DNA of 64,000 nt from Paulownia fortunei. Its lineage: Eukaryota; Streptophyta; Magnoliopsida; Lamiales; Paulowniaceae. The position numbers and the translations under genes were made by a program. Every line of letters starts with the position of its first letter. Within the stretch, counting starts at the first letter, position 1. Location of the stretch: NCBI GenBank assembly GCA_019321725.1, contig CM033106.1:24726118-24790117 (forward strand). The letters are read 5' to 3'. This document shows positions 12,876-23,993 of this stretch, in pieces. The notes below the pieces were generated by a model that was not told where the DNA came from, ran no database searches, and worked only from the letters and a program-made list of their open reading frames with translations.

Positions 12876-13296
12876 TGATGTGATATAATTCAATAGAGGC
12901 TCATAAGCTAAGTCGACAAGACCCAATAAAGAATAATCCAATAAGCGGCCAAAAGACTAAGTCCACGATGCCCAATGAGGATATCTCAAGTCCATAGGCC
13001 TATAAAGTCATATTGATCTGTAAACCATACTATACAGGAATACACGCTCCGATAATTACCTTTAAATACTATCATTCTCTATTATTTTGAGATATACCAT
13101 TTTACAATAGGACATTCATATTATCTCGCTCTATTACTGATTTGAACATTAGAGGAATATCTAACCTTAAGGACATATAATTATTTATTCTTATCGCAAG
13201 TAGGACTCTTCCAACTATCACTTTCTCAAAGGAGAGGGGGAACCACTAGGAGAAGAATCTTAAAAATTCGAGTAGCTTCAAGGCGAGATTATATCA
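12876..13296 (+). repeat. 5' LTR of the LARD-type element
   Basis: This is a 421-bp direct repeat matched by 17513-17663 plus about 18,497-18,697. Shared segments include AATAAAGAATAATCCAA near the start and CCATTTTACAATA in the second half. Confidence 0.8.
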
Positions 13297-13568
13297 TTTT
13301 GGCGTTGTCTATAAAGCCTCCAATGAAATCTCGAGCTTGAGAAGCCAACATTCATGCCACCTATCAAGAGAGAGCACTTCAAGACATAGAGTGGACTAAT
13401 TGCCACAAAGGCTTTTACGGTATGACTCATCATCGCCATGACATGAAGCACCCATTGGAGTAACAACATTGTAGATCACCTAGGAGCCTTTCTTTTTTTT
13501 GCATTGATGGAGGACATCTCTACAATAGTGATGATCTATTGTGGCAACAACAAGTTTCATGAGGTGAA

Positions 13569-13656
13569 GAGCTTACGCTTGAGGCCTGGAGAGCTCACGC
13601 TCTCGACCTGAGGAGCTTTTGCTCTCGACCTGAGGAGCTCACCCCTAGCTCCCAAG
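13569..13656. repeat. 22-bp minisatellite inside the LARD-type element
   Basis: Four tandem units of 22 bp begin at 13569, 13591, 13613 and 13635, each starting GAGCT. Units two and three differ only at a few bases. A second small tandem repeat of about 19 bp (AAGAAAAAACGAAGATGAG) follows near 13,780-13,820. Confidence 0.85.
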
Positions 13657-15817
13657 AGGACTAAGACAAGGCGAGAAGAACTGAAATAGAAAAAAAAGTG
13701 ATGCCCAAGTTGAGACTTGATCTCGATATGGGAAGAAGAAGCCAACAACTAAGTCTCTCCCTATAGGGGTTGAGATGAGAAGAAAAAACGAAGATGAGAA
13801 GAAAAAACGAAGATGAGAAGAGTCTGAGAGAAAGAAAAGGCTATACTCAAGAGTGGCAGCATATGTCACTATCAAGACTATGACTCGAGGTAGGAGCTAA
13901 AAGAGACAAGAAATCCCAAACAACACAACCCGCACTCTACTTGCACAGAAAAGCCATTCGAAAGAGTACAAGTCCATGGAAGTATAATCGAAGCAAGGCT
14001 AGGATGTCACCCCAAGAAGCTGCTACACATGTAATTTGGTCAAGTACTGGGGAGATAGCCAATCCCCAAGAAATAGATTAGAAACAAGAGAAGTCATTTA
14101 AAAGGAGAACTTGACTGCAGGAGAAAGTAATACACTAAGCATATTCTCCATGGAGCGCACTCCTTTAATATAGCAACAAGCTCCTTCCCATAGAACACAC
14201 TCCTCTAATACGACGATAAACACCTCTCCATAGAGTGAACTTCTCCCATGCAATGACTAGCACCTCCTTTGGAGCACACTGTCACACCTCCAATATAGAA
14301 GATAAAATTACTTTCAAAGTATGCTTTTATGCGAAGCTCAAAACCCAGCCTTAAAAGTGCCTCCCCATAAGTAGGAGAGAGGTACAAGTTAATTGCTTTT
14401 GTTTACCCTAAAAGAGATGATTATTTTCTTTAAGTTGAGGCTATTTATACTTTACTTCATGAAAGTTCTCTTTACACTTATGATAAAACTATCTCTAATG
14501 AAAATTTCTTAACATATTGTCAAAGCTCGTTGTTTCCACACTATAGGGATGATAAGATAACATGCTTGTAAGAAGTCTAATGGTCCATAATAGATTGTCA
14601 CAACACCTACTTATAAGAGGCTTAGACTCATAGGGGGTATCATGAGCCCCACATATTAGAAGTCTATTAGGACTTTGGGGAAAATATTACAATGCTCACC
14701 TATAAGAAGTCTACAGTGACTCATGGCAAAAATATGCCTATAAGAAGTTAAGAAGTCAAAAGAGGCTTATGACGACAAAATAAAAAATGACATCCTATAA
14801 GAAATTGTAAAACATAACTCATGGATAATTAATGATCCCCCAGAATATGAATATTAAACAATTGTAAGTCGCACATTGACACAAATATGACTAATACCCC
14901 TTACGGATAATAATAATATAAACGAGTAAACTCTCTCATAGAAAAATAAATAGTCTCCTACAACATAAAAGTCAACAAAAGCAATGACAAACATATAGCT
15001 AACAATCAAAACCATGTAAGTCTATGAAAAAATAGCAAAAGTGAAAAATGTCTACATAGGTCCTGGTACAAAGAAACCTAACTAACTAAGCTACTCAGCC
15101 TTGCGGGGCTCCACCCCAAGCACAAGCTCTTCATCACTGCAATCACATCTTTATCAACTACTTAGGCCACTGGCACCTCCACAACCATGGGCTCGAATTC
15201 TTCATCTTAATATTTGTCTGAGGGGTCTAAAAGCATAATATTATCCTAAAAAATACAACCAATCTCCCTCAAAGTACGGCAAAAATCACGAATCACTTGC
15301 TCATAAACAGATATAGCCCTCTTCATGACAATATTTTGAAAAGAGAAAGAAGACTCAAACTCCGATACGACTGTCTTATTTACTCCCTCCAAAAAAGAAT
15401 TACCATCTTGGGATGCGAGAAACCTCATCTTAGTCAAGATTAATCATACTCTTATTTTAGCTTTGCATAACTCTCATAAGCACCTCCTCCTTAAATGGAG
15501 TCATATTCTCCCCTAAGACATAAGACCTCAACAGAACTCTCTTTATCACTAATCTCCAAGCAAGACATTGTCTCCTTATAGCTAGACCTCCACCGGCCAA
15601 CCAAAGCCATTAGAGTAACAATCTGGTCAAAGGCAAAAAACAAGACTAAGTTAACTAATGAGAGTAAAAAAAGTTCAAAGCAACAATAATAAAGGGGAGG
15701 AAGAAAACTCTTACCTGAGTAATCTCTCTCGCTATCATCTCATCCACTTACTCATCAGATAACTCATGAAAATGAGAAACGTCATCCTTATTGATGATGC
15801 CCTTCACCCTTTATGAG

Positions 15818-16655
15818 CTATTGAACCCGCTGCAGTATCCCAATATGATGGAAATCAATAAAGAACCTATGGAGATGAATAGAATGAGGGGAAGACTCTT
15901 TAGGCCTCTTATGACTCTCCTTGCCCACTACTTCCTTGCCTCGACCTCTTTCCCTACTCTTGCTAGCAAAGATAACTCTGTTAAGAGGTGAACTCGGAAG
16001 AAGGCATAGGGTATCGAAGATCGCCCCACATTTCCCTAAGGTCAAGCCGTGCGCATGGCCATAAGACTTCAAGGCCCCAAACTCAATCCTATCGCTTCTG
16101 CTCATACCTAAACAATAAGAGCACAATGTATTAAAGAGAATAAGTACTGTATAAAGCAACAAAAAATAAATGCTATGTATCAGTTGGAAGTAGATGGCTT
16201 CTTGTTTCTACTTTGTCATCTTAACTGATGAGGAGAACTACTCCCCTCTATGAAAAAATCCCATCCATGATTTCGAGCATAAAATATCCAAGGACCTTGA
16301 GAGAAAACACGCCCTCACAAGAATTTACACCCTCTCGAGGATAGAAATAAACATATGCCTAATGAGGCACTTTTTTTACCCCCAAAAAAGCTTGAAAGCT
16401 CTCTATAGTAATGGGAAGTCTTAATCCCCTCATTTTACAAAAAAAAAAAAAACACCTTGGAGAATACAAAAGAGTTTCGGGTAAATTGGTTAATAAAAGC
16501 CCAAAACTACTAATTATGTCTATGCGTAAAGGATGTGGAAGAATGGCGAACCCACTAGAAAAATACACTAAGGGTGAAATAACCCATAGGAGGGTCCATA
16601 TTCCTTTAGCCAACTTGAGAAAAAACAAACTTATGGGCTCATGACACAAAATCAT
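15818..16655 (-). pseudogene. Antisense ORF remnant of gypsy-type element (Transposase_28-like)
   Basis: Minus-strand open segments 16655-16359 and 16162-15818 lie inside the plus-strand LTR element. By eye they resemble the 'putative gypsy-type transposon' family (Transposase_28), in which a hydrophobic, proline-punctuated helical region (here FAILPHPLRIDIISSFGLL) precedes a segment ending near a W/F-rich YFYPREGV-like stretch. Antisense reading frames of this kind are known in several plant gypsy lineages. The frames are broken by stops and shifts. Similarity was judged by memory only, so the call is tentative; chance open frames are the alternative. Confidence 0.3.
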
Positions 16656-17512
16656 GTCTAACGAAGTATCAAAATGGTTGGCATCTACACCTCAACAACA
16701 CACTCGTCCAAACAAGCTTTCTTGAGGAGCATCATCAACTCCTAACACTTCATGTCCCGACTGAGAAAGAGAACTTATGCTCTCCACTTATTACTCACTA
16801 AACACACTAGATTCAGTTGACTCCAAGGTCCCCTCAACCCCAATTATTAATTGGGACACTTAGGCACATTGCCACTATGACAAGAAATCACATGGGACTC
16901 AAAACATCAAGAGAACAAACCTAAAAGAGGAGTTTGGGCTAGTTATTACAGAAAAACGACTTGAGCCCAAGCTGCTCAACCTGTGTGACATGTCGAGCCA
17001 TCACTAGAATTGGCAAGGCGACACCTCATGCTCCATTGCCCTTAACCATCTTGTGCGTGCAAGACGAGCAACTCGCTCATCCCGAGGGTAGCAAAGACTC
17101 CAGGTCGAGCAACTGGCTCAACCTAGGGACGGGCCGCCATTGACTATAATGCCCAAGTTGAGCACACCACCATCACTCGATTCATCAATCATGGTTACTT
17201 CCCTACATAATCTCTCTAATAAACCCTAAGAAAAAATCCAAGAATGGAGAAAAAATACACACTTTAAGAGGAAAAACATACAGTTTTGAAAGAAAGATAC
17301 ACAATCAAAGTAAAAGAGACTAGTAAGAGAAAAATATGAAATAAATTACCTCGTGAACCATGTCTTTTAAATAATCACTCCACCAAAAATAAAAACTCTT
17401 GAAGCCCTTGCTCCAACTCAACTCATAATAAAATTGGGCCTAAGCTCAAGCAACAAAGAAATCTACTCTTAGTCAACCCCCACCAAAAGGCTAGCCCGAA
17501 AGTGGGGGCTAA

Positions 17513-18697
17513 TGATTGACATAATTCAACAAAAGCCCGTAGGCTAAGTACACGAGGTTCAATAAAGAATAATCCAACAAGCGGCTTATAGGCTAAGTCT
17601 ACGAGGCACAACGAGGATATTTCAAGCCCACAAACTCATGAATCCATATTGGTCTATACACCATGTAGATAAATTAAATTTATGTTAATTAAATGGTGAT
17701 GCGTGTATAATAATATATGAAATATTAATTTTATATTTTTTCTTTATATATTTTGAGAATTTAATAAAATTTAATTAAAAAAATAGTTAATAATTGATAT
17801 TATAATATATATTTTATTAGTCAATTATATGTTGTCAAGTGTCAAATCTCAATTCTTAGCAATCAAGACTTATCTTGTAAGTTATGGAAGTGAATACCAA
17901 CACAAATTGGTAATTCAAATCACATCTTGTAATGTCAATCAAATTATGTCACTTTATCAAATGAGTTATCTGATAGCCTTTATCTTATAACTATAAATAT
18001 GGGTCATATCCAAGGAGTTAAATGACAACAATATAAATTGTGAAGAAAAAGTCTAAGCAAAAAATGTGTTGAAGTAAATTCTTTCAATCCAAGTCGATTA
18101 AATTCAAGAAGATCCACGATATTTAAGGTGAAAATTAAGACATTAATCGCGGAATCTACTCAAATAATAACATTTATTTCAAAATTAAGCTGTTAAACCC
18201 TCGAATTAATATTATTGGAGATCAAATTAATTTTAAAAAAGATCGGAGGGTCAATTCCACCAACAAATATTCCAATTAAAGAAGTCAATATTCTTGAAGT
18301 TCTAACGTTTGATCAGAGATTAATGTGTTAAACTTTCGATTTAACGTTATTGAATGATGAAATTAAGTTCGGAGAAGGTCAAATCATCTATTTCACTTCC
18401 AAAAATTTATTTTTCAATTTTTTTTATTTTTGAAGATAAGAATCAAAAGGTCTATATAGATTGTAATTTTTGCAAACAATGAAATTTGTTACACATCGTA
18501 CTACATTGGAAAGCGCCCTCCAACAATCATCTATAAATACGATTGTTATCAACTATTTTGAATCTCCACTATATTAAAGTATGCCATTTTACAATAAAAC
18601 ATTCATATTGTCTTGGTCACCCTTCCGACTAACTTTCACATAGGATAAACTATGAGAAGAATCTCGAAAATTTGAGAAGGTACAATGTGAGATCACA
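17513..18697 (+). repeat. 3' LTR of the LARD-type element, split by an insertion
   Basis: LTR sequence runs from 17513 to about 17663 and resumes near 18497 with CTACATTGG, which aligns to CTATACAGG of the 5' LTR. The segment between has no counterpart in the 5' LTR and is treated as a nested insertion. Confidence 0.7.
17664..18496 (+). mobile_element. Nested insertion, possibly a solo LTR
   Basis: About 830 bp interrupts the 3' LTR of the surrounding element. It starts TG and ends near TTACACA. It carries a TATAAATATGG motif near 17,995, as expected of an LTR promoter, and has no coding potential. A clean target duplication was not found (CACCA against CACAT at the edges is suggestive at best). 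A solo LTR is the simplest reading; an unclassified non-autonomous element is the alternative. Confidence 0.4.
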
Positions 18698-18899
18698 TTA
18701 AAATTGAATAATATAAAATAATTTTTAAACAAAATTAAATTATAAAAAGACATAGTTAATTTTTATTAATTTGTATTTAGTAAATTAATTTTATCTTAAA
18801 ACCTACTATTATTTGTTAACTTTGTATGAAAAATAAAAAATAATTTTTTAATTATTTATATATACCTATATTATACAGGTAATAGCACTCATTCTTTGT

Positions 18900-20815
18900 C
18901 ATGGCCGTGTTATCAAGCTTACCAACACCAAATTTGGTATGTCCATTTCTCCCTTTTCCTCCATCAATTGCCGGAATATTGTCCAAAGATTAGTTGCTGG
19001 AATATTCTCAAAAGGAAAAAATCGGAGAGAAGAAAGGGAAAAAAAGCCAAACTCCGACCAAACCGCCGCCGCTGGGAACTCGGCCGCTAATTGAAAGGAA
19101 CCTAACCCATCAGAATTGCTGGGAAGTCGGCCATAATTGAAAGTTTGTTGGATTGGTCATTCTTCTTTAGGAGTTGATGCAATTGATAAGCTCCTGATAG
19201 GGCACTGCTGACAATTTGATGTTGTGCCTTGCTTCATGTATCGCACTCATGTTCAGGTATTCACTCAATGTTTATGTGGATTTCCATCTGTACCACTATA
19301 AGGCTATGGAGCACCCTTTAGGATTTCACAAATTAATTTACAAATGTTGCTCTCTTTCAAGTTCCCATGGTTCTTTCTTTGTTCATTTCCTACTTCAATC
19401 TCATTTTACTGCAAGATACACAGACTTTGAGGAACACATGTATGTGTGCCTATTTAGATGGAAACGGATGACATAATAAGCATAGCTAAATCTAAATCAT
19501 ATACAGCAATAAGGAATATGAAGTTGACCCCATGTGAGCATGAAAATCTTATGGTTAATATTTTTTGAAACTTAAATCAGTATTATTTAAAGTGATTGTG
19601 GAACACAAGGAGCCCCTTTTTCGTTCTTACCTATTATGCTTGATAATTTCAATAATTCTTGGTGTATTGATTGCATCTTATTTCTACACTTGCAAAGAAT
19701 TCTGCAAATGAAAAGACTGGTTCACGCCATGGTTCCACTTCTGCATTATATGGTGTTTACTACCGGTAAAGTGCATCTGGGAAGCTCTATGCAGTATCTA
19801 TTTTACCCTTTTTTTTCCTGCTAAGAGTTAGTTAAGGCACCCGTAGATGGGACTCTCCCGAGCTGGATTATGAGAGGTTGGTATCTCCTAGTTAAACAAG
19901 TTTAGGAGCCTCTCTCCTAACACTTTATATCTCTCCAGGGATTGGATACCCATTTAGACTTTCATATATTGATATCCACCTTCTTTTTTGCCTTAGCATC
20001 CCCAAAGTGCAGATTGCTCTGTATCTTTAACAGTGACCTAGTTCTTGCATACAACCTGCCAACTAAGTATTCTCCTAAAGATAATAGCGGCGGAACACTC
20101 GACGTACAAGCAGTTACACGTTGATTAATACTCCTCTGATGGAGCCAACAACCATTCAGTCAATTGTCCTGTCTTACAATATCTCAAATCAATACATCAT
20201 TGTTTCCACGAAATGAAAAAGAGTTGAGTGCAATATCTTTGAAATCTCTATTTATTACCGGCCATAGGAGTTCTTAATGAGAAAATAGAATTTAAGAAGT
20301 TGATAGTTAAACAAAATCATACCCAAGGACAACTTTAGCTTCCTCAGTTTCCACTATGTGTTCACTTCTATGAACATCATTTATATTGACTAGCAGTTGA
20401 ATCCAGTCAAGTTGACTATACAGCACCAATATCTATACTATCCCAGAGCTATACGCCTCCTCTATGTGTCTGGAACCAGTTGCATAAACCATTGCAAATT
20501 AGTGGAAATATTCTAGCTATTAGCTAAACTATAATATTACCATGTTAGCTGTAGAAAGAAAGAAAATTGCAAAATTACTTGTATTGATGTGCATGTCAAT
20601 GCACTAATAACTTCATTTTCAGTACTTCATCAAATAGAACACGAGACATCATGCCATAAGCACGAGTGGAAACTCTGGATTTTTCAATTATGGGATGCTA
20701 AGCATCCAGAAGCAATCATTGAGCATTACATTCAAAAGGCTGGGGACCCTTTTATTATTTTCACAAATTTTCATGAAATAATTGAAAACTTCTTTCAGGC
20801 AAGATTATCCTAATT
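18900..20815 (+). pseudogene. Exon-like scraps of an unrecognised gene
   Basis: Several short segments look like exons but do not assemble into a gene. At 18900 an ATG opens MAVLSSLPTPNL followed by a GTATGT donor. Near 19,190 a TTTAG acceptor opens GVDAIDKLLIGHC and meets a stop. Near 19,697-19,766 a CAAAG acceptor opens NSANEKTGSRHGS and continues to GVYYR before a GTAAAG donor. At about 20,622-20,798 a frame of some 56 codons reads HEWKLWIFQLWDAKHP and onward, bounded by CAG sites. I do not recognise the family. The in-frame stop and missing linkers suggest a dead or partial gene copy. Confidence 0.27.
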
Positions 20816-21740
20816 TGACTACATTGAGTATTGAGTATGCTTGCTTCTTTTTCGATCTCTTTGAACTTGTGTTTATGTTGGCAGATCATTTATTCAAATT
20901 GCCCATGTTTCTAGTTTTTCTTATGACTGGATTTTGTTAAAGTTTTGCTACATTTAAGTTAGATGCATTTCCACTTTCATGCATTTTTAAGAACGAAGGA
21001 GCCGTTCTCGCTCTACTTGATAAAAATACTTGGAACCCAATTTCTTAAGTTGCGTTTAATAGCAGGAATCGAATATTGAGTTTGTGGGTATTTTACAGAG
21101 AATTGATTACATGGACTGAAGTTCTCAACACTCATTCACATAGTAAAAGTACGGGAGGTAGATGGGAGAGGAGGATGCTTATGGGATTAAGGGGAACAAA
21201 AGTACGTATGTTACCTATTGCTGGTTTCTATATTTGTCAAGATTAATTTACTAGCCCACATACCTTAAACCACATCCTTAAAATGTTAGTTGTTGGTTTT
21301 GATCCCGTCTATATTTGGTGTTACTTCATACAAAAGGATATGGTGGTAGGTTTTAAACATTCTTGAGCAAGTAGTAGAACACAGAGAACTAAAGTGTTAT
21401 ACTTATTATGAAATTAATCTTACATTCAACTAGCTATGCCTGACTTTATTTTCCAACACGTAGGGCTTTTCGATTCAGATTTTTAAGTTCTGTAACAGGA
21501 TTATAACCTTATCTTAATGTTGTAAAATAATAAGATAATTGTAGTTCTTATAACGGGAAAATTCGTACCAAAATGATAAACATGATGATGTTGAGTCCAC
21601 ACACGCCCGCGCTCACACACATATACATATATAGACACTAGGGGATCATTAGACTGAAAGCTTGCTGCTCAAAAACGAATAGGCTGGCTTGGCTCACTTC
21701 ACTCTTCAAGCTACCCAACCCTTGAGTGGACCTCAATATC

Positions 21741-22690
21741 TATAAAAGGAAAAAAGAAGGCCCTTTCTTCTTTTGATAATAATAGGGTAAGCTTTCAAGT
21801 CGTATCTCTCTGGTTTTTCCCATTCACAACAAATCGAATGAAATCCGGTGAAAAATAAGTGAATGCTTTTCTGAGCTTAGCTTCATTTTGTTTATCTTCA
21901 AACCCCCAATCTGCTCTCCAAAGAGAAATTAACAGGCAATTAGCAATGGACTAACAACTGATGTTATCTATTAAAATGTGAATTGACTTGCTTAGTTTCT
22001 TCTTCTTCTTCTTCTCCTCATTTTTCTCACTTTAGAAATTAAGGGGAAAAAGGAAAGCAGAATTGAACAGGTATGATTTTTTGTTCTTTTTGGTTTCTTC
22101 TTTGGTAAATGCCCAGTATTTAGTAAACATGCCCCATTGTCTTGAAATTTATTCGAATTTTATGTTTCTTTATTAGGGTTTATATTCACTGATCTAAATT
22201 TGATGAAACACTCGAAAATATTGGGCAGTCTGTTTAATTTGACTGTAAACAATGGGTAGTATATTTGCAGTGACAGTAAACTTTTTGGTTTATTTAGCTT
22301 GCTGTGATATTAGCTTTATTTCCTGTTGTGTCCCTCTAGCATGATACAATGCATGATATTCTCTTCGAAACTGTATAGCAGCCCATTATAATGGAAGTTC
22401 TGAATTTGGTTTTTTATTATTTCAGTTGACGTGGTTGTTATATTTAATTAATTGGGACTAGGAATATAAGACTTGGGCCATTTAATCGTATTTTTATATT
22501 TTAATGATTTTTTTTTTCTGCTGAATATTGTAGTTATCAACATATTTATTTTCTGATAGGTGAGAGAGACCTAATTTCCGCACAAGGGGTAGCTGGTTTG
22601 CAGCTTGAGAAGCAACATCGAGGGGACATCGGTGTCATGCCAATCTTCTTAATATTTGTATATAGCCAACAAAAATACAAGTGAAAATAA
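21741..22690 (+). ncRNA. Candidate short transcription unit with conserved second exon
   Basis: A TATA box (TATAAAAGG, 21741-21749) is followed by a CT-rich leader with CTT repeats at about 22,003-22,016 and a donor (AACAG, then GTATGA at 22071). An acceptor (TGATAG) at 22558-22559 opens a segment of about 130 bases that is almost unchanged in a second copy at 40.8 kb. No ATG in the leader gives a frame into exon 2. From the acceptor, exon 2 is open for roughly 40 codons (starting near RDLISAQGVAGLQ). It could be a long non-coding RNA, a gene remnant or an unrelated repeat. It would converge on the minus-strand F-box gene. No transcript evidence is available from sequence alone. Confidence 0.27.
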
Positions 22691-22719
22691 TTATTTGGTT
22701 ATGCCTGCAATAACCATGT
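22374..22719 (+). repeat. Duplicated 346-bp block, copy 1
   Basis: Closely matches 40635-40994 in the same orientation, from TTCGAAACTGTATAG to CAATAACCATGT. The match covers intron-like AT-rich sequence and an exon-like core. Differences in the core include synonymous changes and two that alter residues (L to F, R to L in the only long frame). Confidence 0.85.
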
Positions 22720-22875
22720 GCAACAATTGTTTGCATAAAAAAAAGTAAAATTAAAAAAATAAAAAGTAGCATTCATAAACACTTCTGATTCAAAAAAAAT
22801 AAAATTCATTTCCCTCAAAAGACTGGATCAAATCTAGATATACACCTTTCTTTATTAATCAAAACAAACCATTCA

Positions 22876-23988
22876 CTAGTCACTTGTGGCTGCTGCAGTA
22901 TAAGCCGCAAAACCACATAACCAATCATAACCATCTATAATATTTTTATCCATTTCTGACTTCTTAAAATAAATTTTCTCAACTTCATTCAATCCTAAAT
23001 GATAGGAAAACATTCCTCTATACGCCCAAAACAACACCAACTCATCTTTATGAATACTAACAACTCTTATACCATTCAATACATAGAGAAAATCTTTTTC
23101 TATGGGATATTTGATCATGTCCCAATCAAGATTAACAATGTATTTTCTAACCCAAGACCAGTTTGCATAGTCATCCAAAATCCATATATCCATTACCAGT
23201 TCATCACAACCCACATGGCAAAAACATAAACGATCTTCTTTTACCAAAAGTTTATGCATAGGGAAGACTTCTCCTCGAAAGCATACTTCAAAAGGAAGAG
23301 GTTTGATGGAAAACTCTTCAGTAATTATATCGAAGATCATGATTCTACCTATGTACCAATGCAGAACTCCATTGACAATTGATGAATTACTAATAAGCCT
23401 TTCTTGACCATTCCGATGGTATGTAGGTCGGCAATAAAAATAGGGATTGGCGGTTCTCCTCCAGATTTTGGCTCCAAATAGATAAAGTTGATACTCATAT
23501 GTAGTTTCTTTTTTTTGCACGGTAAGAATCCTATATTCTTTTGCCAAAGGATGGAAAAAGAAACCACAAGGACGACCCCTGGTAATAGGATCACCTATTG
23601 TTGTCACTATTTTTTTGGATAGAGGATTGAGGACAATATGATATGAAGGATAGTGCGAGGTTAACAAGACTAATCCATTGCAACAACCGATAAAAGAAGC
23701 AGATGTTAACCTCTTGAGGGCCCTCTCCTTATATTCCTTTTCAGATTTCCCATCAATAATGAAAATCCTCATACTCATGTGATCACAATAATAGCGAAGA
23801 ATTAGTGGTCTGTCCCTGCTTTGATGGGATGAAGTCAACATCCTCCATTCCTTATAAACTTTTGGCCATTGAAGAATAGTTTGGGCTGGAAGTGTAGTCA
23901 GTATGTGGTTGACCGCAGTAATATCATCACGATCACCTATTATTTGCTTAAATAGGTGAAGGATCCAAGTATAACATTGAAGGACCAT
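22876..23988 (-). CDS. F-box-like protein with F-box-associated (FBA) domain
   Basis: A single coding exon of 370 residues starts at the ATG 23988-23986. Further upstream in the same frame lies another ATG (24018), but a good acceptor (TTTGCATCAG at 24003-23994) just before GCGGT-ATG suggests that part is intron. The 5' untranslated exon would end at 24539 with donor CCAG/GTACGA. Residues about 22-52 form a degenerate F-box (HILTTLPAQTILQ, VYKEWRML) of the type that binds SKP1 in SCF ubiquitin ligases. The rest is FBA: GCCNGLVLL at 101-109, LNPLSKK near 120, then HPLAKEYRIL, and a C-terminal VHKDELVLFW-like strand (SIHKDELVLFW). Targets cannot be inferred. The usual Trp/Cys of the F-box core (VCK-W) is changed to VYKEW, so SKP1 binding is uncertain. 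Length is typical for the family. Confidence 0.82.
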   Translation of the reverse strand: MVLQCYTWILHLFKQIIGDRDDITAVNHILTTLPAQTILQWPKVYKEWRMLTSSHQSRDRPLILRYYCDHMSMRIFIIDGKSEKEYKERALKRLTSASFIGCCNGLVLLTSHYPSYHIVLNPLSKKIVTTIGDPITRGRPCGFFFHPLAKEYRILTVQKKETTYEYQLYLFGAKIWRRTANPYFYCRPTYHRNGQERLISNSSIVNGVLHWYIGRIMIFDIITEEFSIKPLPFEVCFRGEVFPMHKLLVKEDRLCFCHVGCDELVMDIWILDDYANWSWVRKYIVNLDWDMIKYPIEKDFLYVLNGIRVVSIHKDELVLFWAYRGMFSYHLGLNEVEKIYFKKSEMDKNIIDGYDWLCGFAAYTAAATSD

Positions 23989-23993
23989 ACCGC

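Larger units (their letters stand above)
12876..18697 (+). mobile_element. Non-autonomous gypsy-like LTR element (LARD-type)
   Basis: The 5' LTR is 12876-13296. The 3' LTR starts at 17513 and ends at 18697, interrupted by a second insertion. Both begin TGAT..ATAATTCAA and end CA. The 5' LTR is followed by TTTTGGCGTTGTCT, a decayed form of the TGGCGCCGTCTGTGG primer-binding site seen in many plant gypsy elements. A purine-rich tract (AAAGTGGGGGCTAA) precedes the 3' LTR. The internal 4.2 kb lacks recognisable gag, protease, reverse transcriptase or integrase on the plus strand, so it needed enzymes in trans. It holds short tandem repeats (13,569-13,656 and about 14,140-14,330) and a decayed antisense reading frame. 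No matching target duplication was visible. Confidence 0.75.

Noticed and set aside
13557..13875. Overlapping minus-strand open frames rich in S, L and F
   Set aside because: They lie over purine-rich tandem repeats of the LARD element and reflect low-complexity composition, not coding.
22600..22660. Resemblance of the conserved core to U6 snRNA (GGGGACATC; reverse strand AGAAGATTGGCATG)
   Set aside because: The matches lie on opposite strands, in the wrong order, and lack the ACAGAG box. Treated as coincidence.
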